Shown: positions 23,062-35,314 of the stretch, one piece after another | Layout: each line of letters begins with the position of its first letter | Position numbering within the stretch: the first letter of the stretch is position 1 | Source: Tuctoria greenei | Lineage: Eukaryota > Streptophyta > Magnoliopsida > Poales > Poaceae | Assembly: GCA_036927565.1 (NCBI GenBank) | Contig: JAYESD010000001.1 | Coordinates: 275,043,560 to 275,107,559 of the forward strand | DNA length: 64,000 nucleotides | Direction of reading: 5' to 3' | Program-made: the position numbers and the translations under genes | The notes under the pieces: model-generated | Database searches by the model: none | What the model was told of the DNA's origin: nothing | What the model saw: only the letters and a program-made list of their open reading frames with translations

Positions 23062-23073
23062 CTCTGATACCAA
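23062..23073 (-). other. primer binding site of Tekay-1
   Basis: The minus strand reads TGGTATCAGAGC, the initiator-Met-tRNA type, two bases from the LTR end at 23076. Confidence 0.95.
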
Positions 23074-23075
23074 TC

Positions 23076-25885
23076 TGTGACGCCCGGTTCCAAAAACTGA
23101 ACCAAGCTAACGCATTTGTGTGCCCAGGATGTTCAACACACATACACGAGTGAAATCACAAAAGAGTATACAGAAATTTACCACAGAACAAGATTAATTA
23201 TCAAATTTATTACACAAACCATATTATCCTCGAATACAAGCTCTAATAAATATTAATGACAAGTTCAACTAATGCAGCGGAAATAAACTAATTAAACAAC
23301 TAAGCAACTAAGCAAAAGGGATAGCGCAGCTCCAATAACACCAAAGGCAAAGCTGACGGTAGACACGGCCTAGATCTCCACATTATCGCCATTAAACTCC
23401 CAATCTTTACCTGCACCTGTGGGGGGGATTGCATGAGTGAGTACATGTCGTACTCAGCAAGTGTGGAAAGTATGACATGTGGCTGATTCAAATGACGACA
23501 ATAATAATGGCAAAGTGCTGAAAAGTACGATAAAACATTTGAAAAGCAATATATTACATGTATGTGAAATAAACCCATCATAATCATAAGTATTACCATA
23601 ATACCAAACTGAATTCATTACCATCATCAATAATTCCATATTTCACCATCGTCAATAACCATATTCAATACCAGAAATTAATCCATAACCATCCATAACC
23701 ATCACCATAACCATTACCAATACCAAATACCAAATACCCTCTAATCATGTAGGTCATCCAGGCGCTCATAACCGGGAGCACGGCTATCATGATAGTTTTA
23801 GTTAACTCTGCAGAGTTTGTACCTCTTTACCCACGTGTTTGTGATTTCATCACCCGTCGGTGACTAAAGAACCTCCCTTATGCCAATTACACTTCCTTTG
23901 GTGTACGGCCAAGAGATCACAAAATAGCCTTTACAAAGGGATTACTAGCCTATTTAGACCCCACTGAGGTTACACCGGTGGCGATGCCTCCAACTGAGCA
24001 CATCTTCAACCAAGGGCCCCCTCTTGAGCCATTCGGATCCCAGGGTAGTCCCACCAATCCTCAACAAACCCAATCCGACTACCCCTTCCCCGAGCATCCA
24101 CAATGGTCCAAACAGCACTAGCAAAGCCCTAATTAATCAGCTACGCCACACCCATACTTGGCCTCGTGGTGGCACTGTAGTCCTGGCTTATTCTCGCATG
24201 AACCGGTCCTTAGATCTAAAGCAAGCAAACCACCATAACATCCAACCCATCCACATACCAGGCTTGCTTAGATCATCCATTACCATACCATGTTTAACCA
24301 GTTCATGTTAACCATAATCTCATCCATGCATAATTAAATTGAGTGATATAGTTGTTTCCCATCCCAGTTGATTAAGCGAAGCAAAAAGGTAAAACCCTTC
24401 CCGACTCTCTACCATAAATTCCAGGTGACAAGGGTGGTTTAGCAAATCTAGTAAACTTCCTACCATAGGATTTCCCATCAATTTGATACAAGCATGCAGT
24501 TTTGCAAACAAAACATTTATTTTAAAAACAGGATCAATATGCTTCAAGGACACTTGCCTTGCTCTTGCTGTTGATTAGGGTCAAAGCCTTCAAACTCTTG
24601 ATGCTGTAGATCCTCCGCGGCACTTTCTAGCGCAAATCCGTCTAATCCACACAATAAACATACAAAACAAGAAACACAATCAAAGAGTGCACAAATATTA
24701 CTCAATATGACATGACATGCATGATTGATGCAATGCAAGGTAGAACTTGTTACTAGATTGCTTTTAATGATCACTAACTAGCTCTAATAGATTATAACAA
24801 GTTTATACAGGTTTGGGGTCGATTAGATCAAATTTTAGAATTAATTCAACACAATTTAACCAGGAAGATCGGACTAGTCCGCTAGGGACCGGACAAGTCC
24901 GCACTTGACGAGATTAGCAGATTAGGGTTTTCTAGATCGACGTGAATTCGGAGATTAGGGGTTGAATGCACGTAAGGAAAAGATAATAGAAGGTATACCA
25001 GGTGTTTAGAACTCCAATGAACCAAGAAACTTGGAGGTAACACTTGGATCTTGATGATCTAGGGTTGGTGATGAACTTGGAGATGAATTGGTGGTGAAGG
25101 ACGAAACTTGGTGGAGATCTTGATCCTCCTTCGTTTCCTCCTCTTCTTATTCTTGTTTGGGATCTTCTCCTCCCTCCTTGATGGTGGCTCCCCACGAACT
25201 AGGGTTTGGGTGGGTGGAAAAGTGGCAAATAGATGTCAAACCAAGGGGTGGGGTTGTTTATATAGAGGTGGTGGCTAGGGTTAGATGGATTTCGAGTTTT
25301 GGGATGAGTAGAGGCCGGTTTAGAGTCCCACATGGGCTCTAAAAGAGTTGGGCACGACGTCCCTAGGCCCACTTGGCGTGAAACCCAAGAAACAAGTCGT
25401 AAAACAAAAGGTCAATCTCGGAGTCACGAAATATCGGACAAGTCCGGACAGGACCGGACTAGTCCGAAGTCGTCCAGAGAGAAAATCGGACAAGTCTGGC
25501 CAAAAATCGGACAAGTCCGATCTTAGTCAGAAAGGAAAACGGACAAGTCCGCTGGAACACCGGACTAGTCCGGAAAAGTCCAGGGACTTAGCAAATTTTC
25601 AAGGATTCATGGAACATCGGACTAGTCCGCACAAAATCGGACAAGTACGAAGTTGTCCAGAGGCAAATATCGGACTAATCCGCAGCAAAAACGAACAAGT
25701 CCGTTTTTAGACAGAGAGAAATCGGACTAGTCCTCAGCAAAACCGGACTAGTCCGCACTTTCCTACATTTTTAAGTGCGGTTTTGTTCCAAATCAATTTT
25801 AAGCTTGTTCCTCTTGTTATGGGTTAATGTTAAACATGTATATGAGTGTATGCAAGGCATGATGCATGAAAATGAGGGTGTTACA
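23076..25885 (-). repeat. 5' LTR of Tekay-1 (2810 bp)
   Basis: It matches the 3' LTR throughout, and the 13-bp length difference lies mainly in a G run and the CCATAA simple repeat. The TATA box is at 25257-25264 and the palindrome array at about 25434-25755. Plus strand: begins TGTGACGCCCGG and ends GGGTGTTACA. Confidence 0.96.
25434..25755. repeat. palindrome array in Tekay-1 5' LTR U3
   Basis: The counterpart of 17911-18230. A few copies have changed independently (for example one CGGACAAGTACG here against CGGACAAGTCCG in the 3' LTR). Confidence 0.92.
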
Positions 25886-25890
25886 AGTAC
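25886..25890. repeat. target site duplication of Tekay-1, right
   Basis: The bases agtac match SIRE-A at the equivalent integrase position (agta), so this side keeps the pre-insertion sequence better. Confidence 0.8.
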
Positions 25891-26793
25891 AGAGCTGAAA
25901 ATTCGTGCTTTATACCTTCTTCATAAAGGTACTCCTCCACTTGTGTGTTCTTGAACTCTGTGCTGTTGTCACTTCGAATGTTCTTGATTGTCAATGAGAA
26001 TTCATTTTGAGCTCGCTTGAAGAACTTCTTTAGTATTCCTTGTTTTTAGGACTTATCATGCAAAAAGAAAACCCAAGTGAAGTGAGAAAAATCATCAACA
26101 ACTACTAAACCATATTTGTTACAGCCGATGCTTATGTAGGCAATTGGACCAAACAAGTCCATGTGAAGTACCTCGAGCGGTCTTGTTGTAGTCATGACGT
26201 TCTTGGCGGGGTGAGGTGCTCCAACTTGCTTCCCGGCTTGGCACACGCTACAAGGCCTGTCTTTCTCAAACACAACATCCTTTAAACCTCGGATGTGATC
26301 GCCCTTGAGGAGTTTTTGAAGGTTCCTCATGCCAACATGCGCTAGCCGTCTATGCCACAGCCAACCCATGTTGGTTTTTGCAATCAAGCATGTGTCAAGT
26401 TCAGCATTATCCTTGTTGAAGTCAACAAGATAGAGATTTCCCTTTAACATACCCTTGAATGCAATGGAACCATCACTCCTCCTAGAAACGGTCACACCCT
26501 AGTTAGTGAACAAGCAATTATAACATTTGTCACATAATTGAGATCTGGACAGCAGGTTATAATCTAAGGATTCAACATGTAAGACATGAGAAAGTGTGTG
26601 TTTAGAAGATATTGCAATTTTACCGGTACCGAGCACCTTTCCTTGACTATTATCTATAAAATAGATGCCCTCATTTGGATCCTCATTCTCTTCATATTCA
26701 ACGAACATTCTTCTTTCTCCGGTCATATGGTTGGTGCAGCCACTGTCTAGCACCCATTTAGATCCACCGGGGGAATAGGCCTGCAAAAACAAG
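25886..26793 (-). pseudogene. SIRE-B pol, upstream part: protease and integrase
   Basis: In the +1 frame relative to gag. The protease site is WVLDSGCTNHMTG near 26750. The zinc finger (HRRLAHVG, CSVCQAG) spans about 26350-26240 and the first catalytic Asp is in HMDLFGP near 26160. The frame ends at the Tekay-1 insertion, and its continuation is at 15538. TAG at 26499 and TAA at 26046 interrupt it. Confidence 0.92.
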
Positions 26794-29191
26794 TTATGAT
26801 GTGGTTTTAGGTACCCAAGATTTCTTGGGTCCTTGGAGGTTAGTTACAAGACATTTGGCCACCCACACATGAGACTTGGTGTTCTGATGGTGTGGCCCAA
26901 CATAATGAGCACAAACTTTGCCAAAATTATTTTTCATTAAGACATACGAGGCATCAAAAGCTTTAAACAATAATTGTTGTTGTTTATGTACAGGACTAGT
27001 CTGGGAGGTCGGACTTGTCCGGACACCAACCGAACTAGTCCGGTGTTCATGTGTGATTACTATCTTAATCTTTGACTTTCCAGTTTGAGAGGGTCTTCCC
27101 TTTACAAAGGTAATCCTCTCCTTGTTATTCTTATGGCTTCTAGCATGTTGCTTTTCACCATAAGAGTAACTAATGCCATATTTGACATTTGGAGGTATTT
27201 TGACCAAGTATGCACTACGTACATATTTGATCTTCTCCTTGTCAAATATGCCACTTTGGGCAGGATGTTTATCCTTTGTAGAGGTTGGCTTGTCCTTCAA
27301 ACTGGTGTCAACTTTCTTACATGTACAAGAATGAGCAAACTCAGTTTTAGTAGGTTGAGAAGGTGAACTTAAAGAGGAAGAAGGTTCACCTTGCTTGAGT
27401 GACTCAACTTGCACTTCAAGGATCTTGTTAACCTTGATCAGGTCAGCAAGTTGGTCCTTGATTGTAGCATTTGAGTCGGTTAACTCCAAGCAAGTTTCCA
27501 TGCTTGAAGCTAACTCAGGCTCTAGTGAATTGCTTCCTTCCTTTTCAAGTTCTAGAAGCTTGTCAAGTTTGACATATTCCTCCTTTTGGGAGATGATCAT
27601 GTCCTCTTGACGATGTATCAACCTCTCCTTCTCAACAAGTTGATCAAGTAAAAATTTCATTTTTTATGGCAGTTTTCCTATCTAGTCCAACAAGCATATC
27701 ATCATTATCACTATTGATTTCATCATCACTAGAATAGGAATGCACGAAAGGGGGTTTAATGGTTACCTTGCCTTTACCTTCCTTTGCCATAAGGCAAGTG
27801 CCATCTCCCTACCTTGTGCCGAGTTTAGGGAAGGGAGTAAACTTCTTGGATGTCTTCTCGATAGTTATGCTAGCCATCTCTTCTTCCTCGGATGATGAGG
27901 ACTCATCATTTGAGTCCCACTCTTTCCCTATGTGAGCTTGTTCAGCTTGTTTCTTCTTCTGGAAGAATTTCTTGGGTTGAGGCTTGGCTTCTTTAGTCTT
28001 TTTCTTGTTCTCTTCATATGGGCAATCAACTATAAAGTGGCTATACTCACCACAATTATAGCATGCCCGCCTCAACTTTGGCTTTGTTCTTTCCTTGTAC
28101 TTTCCTTCGCTTGATTTGGCGCCTTGTCTTCTCTTCATTATTCTCTTGAATTTCTTCATGAACAATATCATGTCTTCTTCATCTAATTCACTGCTCTCGT
28201 CGTCACTGTCTTCTTCTAGTTGTGCTTCACTAGCTTCTTTAGATAGGGGCTTGAGGGTGGACTTCAAAGCAACCCCTTTCTTCTTTGCTGAGGTGAGGTC
28301 GGCAATCTCCTTGACATGCTTTGCTCGTTTTTCCATCATCTCGAAGTTGATGATCTTACCAAGCAATTCATCCGGGGTCATCCTTTTGTATCCGGGGCTT
28401 TCTCTGATCATGGAGCATAGGATGACGTTGCGAGGCATGAAAACTCTAAGGATTAGCTTTACCACCTCGTGGTCATTCCACTTCTTACTTCTGTATGATC
28501 TAACCTTGTTGACGAGTGTCTTCAATCGGTTGTACATGTCCTAGGGTGACTCGTCTTCTTCAATTGTGAATCTTCCCAATTCGCCTTTGATCATTTTGAT
28601 CTTTGCTTCATGCACATGACGGTCACCTTCATGTGCAGTTTGTAGTGTGTCCCAAATCTCCTTAGCAATCTCGAGTCCATCCACCTTGGTGAACTCGTCC
28701 CGGCTGAGCGAAGAGGTAATTACTGCCACGGCTTGAGCATTTCGATGAAAAGCCTGCTCTTGGCTTGGTGTGAGCTCTTCGTCGTCGTCCGGGATATCTA
28801 TCCCTATGCACACAATATGCCATAAACTTGGAATGAGGGAAATTATATGCATTTTCATATTTTACCTCCACATTGAGTAATCACTTCCATCGAAATGTGG
28901 GGCCTTTCCAAGTGGGATAGACAAATAACGATTATTATTGGAATTGAGACGATCATAGTTAAAAGGATATCGGGAGTAGTCACTGTGACTACTCCCCTTC
29001 TTCGTTTCTTCAATCTTCACTTTCCCTTTGGAAAGTGTCTTCCTTCTTAGGAGCGCCTTTAGTTCTAACGTCTCCTCATCATCGTCCTCGAAGTCTTGAA
29101 TGGCTTTGAGGAGCTTCTCCACCTTGAGGTTCTTTTCATCATCAACCTTTTCTTGGCTGTTGCTCTTGTGGATGTCCTTCATGTCCGACAT
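26794..29191 (-). pseudogene. SIRE-B gag with CCHC knuckle and coiled coil
   Basis: The chosen start is the ATG at 29191 (MSDMKDIHKS), 41 bp after the primer binding site. Core motifs DGSDYSMW (28880) and ESPGYKRMTPDELLGK precede the zinc knuckle CYNCGEYSHFIVDC (about 28040), an acidic linker and a coiled coil (27660-27400). The frame ends at TAA 26794 after WVPKTTS, at the same codon place as in SIRE-A. Breaks are a TAA at 28862, a TAG at 28538-28540 and a disruption near 27809-27660. A 54-bp block of palindromes (26992-27045) lies inside the frame and is absent from SIRE-A. Confidence 0.9.
26992..27045. repeat. palindrome block inside SIRE-B gag
   Basis: Three copies (GGACTAGTCTG, CGGACTTGTCCG, CGAACTAGTCCG) in 54 bp. 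They are read in frame as RTS/TSP-type repeats within the gag C-terminal part. Confidence 0.9.
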
Positions 29192-29231
29192 GATCTTCTT
29201 TGAGTGATTAGTCTCTTTCTTGAAGAACCGG

Positions 29232-29243
29232 GCTCTGATACCA
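29232..29243 (-). other. primer binding site of SIRE-B
   Basis: The minus strand reads TGGTATCAGAGC, two bases from the LTR boundary at 29246. Confidence 0.95.
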
Positions 29244-29245
29244 AT

Positions 29246-30804
29246 TGAATGTGGCCTAGAGGGGGGTGAATAGGCCTTTTTGAAATTTGTCGGAACCTGC
29301 AACACTTAACAACCAATTCAAAACCAGAGATATCGGACTAGTCCGATAAAGTGCGGACTAGTCCGGTGTGTACGGACTAGGTTGATCACGTTTGATTGAT
29401 TAAGTTTTATTCTAGGGTGTAGCAGCGGAAATATACTTGTAATTTATGTGTTGCAAGATTATGTACTAGGGTGTATCAGAATTCAATCTTAAATTTGATA
29501 TTTTAGCGTAAAGTGAGCAAGATTAATTGAAACCCTAGATTGATATAATTTAAAGGACGATGAACACAAAACAAAAAACACTAGAGATTTATCTCGTGGT
29601 TCGGTTCCCACAGAGGCAACCTACATCTATGTTGAGGAGTCCACAAAAGGATCGGGTTTTCTCCAACCCTACCCTCGCCGGATCGCCACGAAGGCCAATC
29701 CTCTTCTACTTATCACAAAGGGGTGAATGGCCGAATTCAAAGGGGCCTTCTCACACATTGAGAGCTCCCTTAGATTACAATACGAGATACCACCAAGAAC
29801 ACACTCAAAAGATTACAATGAAATCATAGGAGTGTGTTAGAGAATCAAACCAAGAGCTCAATGAGTGTTGAACGTGTCTCTTCAATGATCCAGAGTGAAT
29901 CCTCAAAGGATTGATCTTTGTTGCACTTAATTTCGTGGAGAGATGTGGTTTTTGAGGCTCTTGGGAGGTGTGACGGCGCTAGGGTTCGAGAGGGATTAAA
30001 GTTGGGCCGTGCACCTCTATTTATATGGGGTTTATAAAAGTGACTGTTAGGGTTTAAAAAGATCGAACTAGTCCGTGGTGGACACCAGACTAGTCAGGTG
30101 TGCTGTGTGTAGCAAACCCTAAGTGTTCCGAAATATCGGACTAGTCCGGCTAGGAGCGGACTTGTCCAATTTCGCTTCTGGAAATCTTCAAACTAGTTCG
30201 ATAGTTATCGGACTTGTCCGGACATGTGAAACCCTAAGTGAATTGGGTGACAGGTCCACACTTAGAGGACTTGTCCGATTTAGGTCAGAGGGTTTTCGAA
30301 CTAGTCTATTCTAATGTCGGACTTGTCCGATTTAGAACAGAACAAATATCGGACTAGTCCGGTGGTGATCGGACTTGTCCGATTTTGTGTGACTTGTGAA
30401 GTGTTTTTAGGACTAGTCCACACTGGGGAGGACTAGTACGATTCTAGTCAGAGAGATATCGGACTAGTCCGGTGGATATCGGACTTGTCTCATTTTGTGC
30501 AGAGAGGATATTGGACTAGTGTGGTGACATTCGCACTACTCCGGTCGTGTATAACTTTGTGCAATGTGTGTGTTTAATTGTGATTGAGATCTTGGGGTGT
30601 GTTTTCTTAACACACTCCACACATAATGATCTACTATTCTTCTTCCTTGAGCTCATTTCCACTTTGCTCTTCATTCTCTCTTCTTTTTGGCACTTTGCTT
30701 ATTTTGCTATTAAAACTTGTGCTCATCTCAACAAATAGGTTAGGTTCTCATTTTCTTGTCATAAATCATCCAAAACCCACAAGGGATTCCTAGATGCACT
30801 TTCA
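29246..30804 (-). repeat. 5' LTR of SIRE-B (1559 bp)
   Basis: Plus strand: begins TGAATGTGGCCTAGAGG and ends CTAGATGCACTTTCA. The TATA box is at 30018-30026. Palindromes lie at 29332-29368 (two, in U5) and as an array at 30062-30545 upstream of the TATA box. The internal part is more decayed than in the 3' LTR fragment. Confidence 0.92.
30062..30545. repeat. palindrome array in SIRE-B 5' LTR
   Basis: About 17 copies colinear with those of the 3' LTR fragment, several decayed (for example ACTACTCCGG near 30535). Colinearity shows the array was present when the element inserted. Confidence 0.9.
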
Positions 30805-31324
30805 GTCATGCCTCTGGGGAAGCTGCGTATCTTCAATCCTTGACAAGGACAAGGCGCACCGCCCTCTTAACTCCCGCAACTCTCCGTCCAGGGCAAGTGG
30901 CTGGATTACGTGGCATCTCAGGAGCTCACCTCCGCGGAGGAGGTCAGGTCCCGTCTTACAGGCCACGTGGCAGCCCCGAAGCCCAAGCGGGAACTCTAGG
31001 GCCGTGGGACGTGGCAGCGTCGGAGCCCTCCTATACGCGAGGTGGCCCGCCTGATGTCTCGAACCACGTGGCAGCACCAGAGCCCTGTCTCACGGAGGAG
31101 AGGGATCCTTACCTGCTGGACGCGTGGTTGCTTGGGAGCTCATCTCCAAGGGGGAGTTGAACTCTTCTTCGGGGTCTCTTGTGGGCACCCCATACCCATC
31201 TGAAGCAGACGGGTTCGGGCCTTCTGAACACGTGGCGCTCTCGGACCCTACCTCTGTTGGAAGGCAGGACACCTAGGTGGCTCTAGCTTGTGTGCGAGGG
31301 TACCTAGTATGCCAGGTACCGACA
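30805..31324 (-). repeat. 3' LTR of Tat-A, U3 part
   Basis: It matches 41349-41925 of the 5' LTR (shared TTGGGGAAG..GCGTATCTTC start, ends GGTACCGACA). It has one copy of the 57-bp unit that is present three times in the 5' LTR. Confidence 0.88.
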
Positions 31325-31326
31325 AT

Positions 31327-31854
31327 GGCCCCTGGGTCCACCTTGGGGGGAGGCGACGATCCCGAGGGTGGAGCCCTATCCTGCTTTCCTGTGCGGCCTT
31401 TTAATTTTGTCTTAATCAGCTGAAGTTGTGCACGCCTCTGCCGTTGTGGCCACACATCCCTCCCTGGTTGAGGGGTCATGCCAACAGGATCTTTGCTTGC
31501 TGCGACATTGTCGCGATGATTCCCAATGCGCCTGCTGCACTTCTGCTGCTTTCACTTTCGTCTTTACAGGAACCGTCGTGTTGCCTTCTAGAGTGGAGAA
31601 CTGCCTGGGCCAGTTTCTCTAATGGGGGACCTGGGCCCGCTTGTCATGGACACCATGCCACGAGCCGCTGATTCCGAGCCCACCCAAATTGGAACAGTGT
31701 GCTCAAACGCTGCTAGGGTGCTTTAAAAGGGTACCTTTGTGGGCAATGGTGGTTCCTTCCTTATGCATGCCCCAAGCATTCGAGCCTTGTACTTCCTCCT
31801 TGAGCATCTACTCGCCCTCGAGGTTCTCGACTCCTGCTCCAATGGACTCAGCCC
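31327..31854. repeat. 528-bp direct repeat, copy A
   Basis: From GGCCCCTGGGTCC to ACTCAGCCCT, repeated at 31919-32446 with about 95 percent identity by eye. It contains a GCTTTAAAAGGG tract near 31721 that could be a TATA box for the plus-strand accessory gene. Confidence 0.93.
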
Positions 31855-31908
31855 TCTCGTCCTCCCACCCAAAAAGTCACCTCACGGATGAGCCATCCTC
31901 CATCTGGG
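31855..31908. repeat. inverted copy of 32458-32510
   Basis: The spacer between the two direct repeats is, with few changes, the reverse complement of 32458-32510 just right of copy B. Read CTCTCGTCCTCCCA here against TGGGAGGACGAGAG there. Confidence 0.93.
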
Positions 31909-31918
31909 AAGGAGGCTT

Positions 31919-32446
31919 GGCCCCTGGGTCCACCTTGGGGGGAGACGACGAGCCCGAGGGTGGAGCCCTATCCTGCTTTCCTGCGCGGCCTTTTAATTTT
32001 GTCTTAATCAGCTGAAGTTGTGCTCGCCTCTGCTGTTGTGGCCATGCATTCCTCTCTGGTTGAGGGGTCATGGCAACGGGATCTTTGCTTGCTGCGACAT
32101 TGTCGCGATGATTCCCAATGCGCCTACTGCACTTCTGCTGCTTTCACTTTCGTCTTTATGGGAACCGTCGTATTGCCTTCTAGAGTGGAGAACTGCCTGG
32201 GCCAGTTTCTCTAATGGGGGACCTGGGCCCGCTTGTCATGGACACCGTGCCACGAGCTGCTGATTTTGAGCCCGCCCAAATTTGAACAGTGCGCTCAAAC
32301 GCCGCTAGGGCGCTTTAAAAGGGTACCTTTGTGGGCAATGGGGGTTCCTTCCTTATGCATGCCCCAAGCATTCGAGCCTTGTACTTCCTCCTTGAGCATC
32401 TACTCACCCTCGAGGTTCTCGACTCCTGCTCCAATGGACTCAGCCC
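31919..32446. repeat. 528-bp direct repeat, copy B
   Basis: The second copy, directly upstream of the accessory gene, with the TTTAAAAGGG tract near 32313. Confidence 0.93.
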
Positions 32447-32460
32447 TGCCTCCTACCTAG

Positions 32461-35314
32461 ATGGAGGACGGCTCATCCGTGAGGTGGCTTTTTGGTTGGG
32501 AGGACGAGAGACGGTGGGATTTGATATGTCCCAGCTCCTTGCCACTGGAGTTGAGGGAGAAAGAGATCGTCTTCTTCCAGGCGTACGCATACTCCGGGTT
32601 CATCCCTCATGTTTCCTCCTTTCTGGTGACTTCTGGAGGTTGTTGGGCTCCAGCTTCATCACCTGTCGCCTAACTCTCTGGTGGTGGTGGCGGTGTTCTC
32701 GCATTTCTGTGAGATGTTTGTCGGGGTGTACCCGTGCATGCTGATGTTTTGGCAGTTCTTTGTACTGAGGCAGACCGGGAAGAACAACAAGGCAAAATTC
32801 CTCAGCGCCTACTACTTCCAGAGTCAGGCGAACAACCCTAGTACATTACTCCACTCTCCTCGGCAAAATGGCTTGGCTGGAGCAACAACTGGGTGATCAT
32901 TCATGCCAACGCCCACGATGGCATGGTCCTGTCCACCGACTGGCTGGCGGCTAGGAAGACGGCCTAGGAGGAACATCCGGAGCTAGATCCGATGTATACT
33001 CCGGTGATGGAGAGGATCCGATTCCTAGCAGACCACGGCCTGTCAGAGCTGGTCGTGATGGCAGATTTTATATGTTAATGGCTACCCCCCCTCCAACACC
33101 GTTGCCGTCCTGCATGGCTCTACTTCGGGCTTCAGGATGGCACCAGGTTGCTCATGGAGACGACCCCGCAAGAGATATTTGATGTAATGTCCAAGGCGAG
33201 CGACGACTAGCTATCGCAAGACGTCTTCATCCTCCCACGGGCTTGCCCACCGCTTTGCGTGGATCGGGACCTTCGGACGAAGATTTAGAAGGAGATGCCA
33301 AACCTAGACATGCTCGGTCCTGCGCCGCGACGGGTTGGTGATGAGTGCTGGGGGCTGGCCATCGTTGACCCTCCACACGAGTCTGCACCATCTCCAGGCT
33401 CCGAAGCTACAAGGGCAGAGGACATACTCTCTGTCAGAGGGAAGGGCAAGGCGTCGGTCCCTGACGTAGGCAAGGGGAAGGCACTGGTCCCTGACATGGG
33501 GAAGGGGAAGTCACCGGCGGTCGAGGTTGTGAAGGAGAAGCGCCCTCGGTCACCGCCGAAGGCGCTGCCGCAAGTGGCCATCACTCCAAGTCAACATCCC
33601 CCGACGTGCCCCTCCTTAGCATTGGGTGTTGGTGATTCTTCAGGGTGAGGCTTAGTCCGTCAAGCGGTGGCTCCGCCAACGTCTGTGGTTGGCACACCAT
33701 CCAGCATCCCCACCGCCAGTGTAGTTCAAGGTGCCATAGGGGGCTCAGGGAGCATTACGCCTACAGAACCTCAGGCCAAGAGGCCTCGGGCCAACATCGG
33801 CGGTAGCTCAGGAGGAGGCTCCGGGAGTGGCTCTGTTGGGGTCGGTGGAGAAACGCCGACACCGAGTGGCGGCATCACTAGTTGTTTCAGTGGAGGCTTG
33901 GCCAGGACGGCCTTGTCTGCCATGCCGTCGTCAGGGCCCGCGATTTTAGGGCCATCGAAGGTGTAGGCCTGCTGGAGCTTACGGGGACGTCGGTAAGGCA
34001 TTCTTACCAACGCTTGCTTCGTTATCTCGCTTGTTCTTGTTGATTGATCAGGCCTTGTTTTGATTTGCAGGGCCACGTTTGCTATTGTGACACCCTTATC
34101 ATCGGGGGTAGTGTCCCGGAGCGCTTCGAAGTCGGCCCAGGAGGCTATGGTTGTACCGGCGGAGCAGACATCCAAGCCTTCTCAGGAGAGCATTGCGCTG
34201 GCGTCTGTACTCTGTGCGGGAAGTGAAGCATCTCTGTCTGCATCTCCAAATGTTGTGCTGGAGGCACCTTCGACCGTCGCGCTAGAGGTAATGTCGGAGC
34301 TGGCTCAGAGGGCTGACGGTTTGGCCTCCACTGCTGTTGATCTGGCAGGCGTCTCGTTGAGTGATGGTGACGCTGCCGCTTTGGGATGCACCGCCATTCC
34401 TACTCAGTCTCTGGGGACAAGGTATCTGGTACTGGTGGCCTCGCCTTCACTGCTTCGGGAGGAAGAGGTCCCTGAGATGATCATAGGGCGGCCTTCCATA
34501 ACTTCGGCGCAGCTAGAGTGCCTCTCCAACATCATGCACTAAACGCAGTCTAGCATCCTCCTGGTGCAATCCAACCTCCGCTGGGTGCAGGGGGCTCTCG
34601 CTGCGGAATGGGAGAAGCTGCATGCTGGGGGCGAGCGCCTCCAAGGCTAGGAGGACCTTCTGAGGTCCAGTATCGCCGAGGCAAAGGCAAAGTACCAGAA
34701 GGAGAGCAAGGAGCTGGAGCTGAGGCATCGCTTGGAGAAGGCAATAGACGCAATGTCCCAGAAGATCATTGTTGACGCCAAGGTGGCCAATGACATAGTT
34801 GACGCTCGCTTGTGTGCCCTTGAGGAGGGTCGAGAGGCCCTGGGTTGCCACAAAGTTGTTGTTGCTGAGCGGCGGACTGCTGCCGCCGAGCAAGAGGTGG
34901 CAGCCTATGCGATGATGGCTCGGGCTGAGGCAGATCGGGATAGGTTGCAGTCCAGCCTTGGAGATCGTGAGTTCCGGGAGAGGGACTTGGCGTGAGATCA
35001 GGTGCAACACTCATTTGAGCGTCAAGGAACTTCTCCTGCGTGATCTCGATGTCCAAGCCTGGGAGCACACGATGGAGCGTCACGCCCGGGAGCTCGATTT
35101 GCAGGAGCGTCAGCTGTCTTAGTGTCTCGAAGCTGAGGGTAGGGCAGTGGCAGAGACAGTGGCATCCCATGTCCTGGTGTGCTACCAGAGCTGGCACACT
35201 AATCTGCCACTGGAGCCAGTTTTTGAAGCTCCTGTTGAAGAGCGCAAGGAGACGGCAGCGGCAGAGGTCAAGAATGCCGCCAAACATTTCATCGTGCAAT
35301 TCGCCAGGGACTGA
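32461..35314 (+). pseudogene. Tat-A accessory gene: Transposase_28-like domain, linker, intron, coiled coil
   Basis: Antisense to gag. The ATG at 32461 (MEDGSSVRWLFG) is the first usable start after the repeats. A Transposase_28-like ('putative gypsy-type transposon') domain follows at about 32540-33080: FQAYAYSGF, AVFSHFCEMFVGVYP and WQFFVLRQTG. A Gly/Ser/Pro-rich linker (33295-33966) includes VPDVGKGK-type repeats. An intron lies at 33993-34070. The second exon (34071-35314) is Ala/Ser-rich and then a long Glu/Ala/Arg coiled coil ending QFARD at TGA 35312-35314. A frameshift near 32670 and several stops (33964, 34540 and others) break it. Tat-B carries the same architecture. Its function is unknown. 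Confidence 0.75.
33993..34070 (+). other. putative 78-bp spliceosomal intron (Tat-A accessory gene)
   Basis: The donor is GTAAGG and the acceptor TTTTGATTTGCAG. Removing it joins the two frames in phase 2 inside an Arg codon (CG|G). It is T-rich relative to its flanks. It matches the Tat-B intron in size, phase and place. Confidence 0.7.

Larger units (their letters stand above)
15539..25885 (-). mobile_element. Ty3/gypsy chromovirus, Tekay clade (Tekay-1), complete
   Basis: 10.3 kb, with LTRs of 2823 and 2810 bp, a tRNA-iMet-type primer binding site, gag-protease and pol ORFs, and a polypurine tract. Integrase lies after RNase H (gypsy order) and ends in a GPF/Y module and a chromodomain-like segment, which together with the long LTRs indicates Tekay/Del. 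About three dozen substitutions between the LTRs by eye (about 1.3 percent) make it the youngest whole element here. Flanking 5-bp duplications and the interrupted SIRE-B integrase confirm the insertion. A piece between protease and RT seems to be missing, so autonomy is doubtful. Confidence 0.95.
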
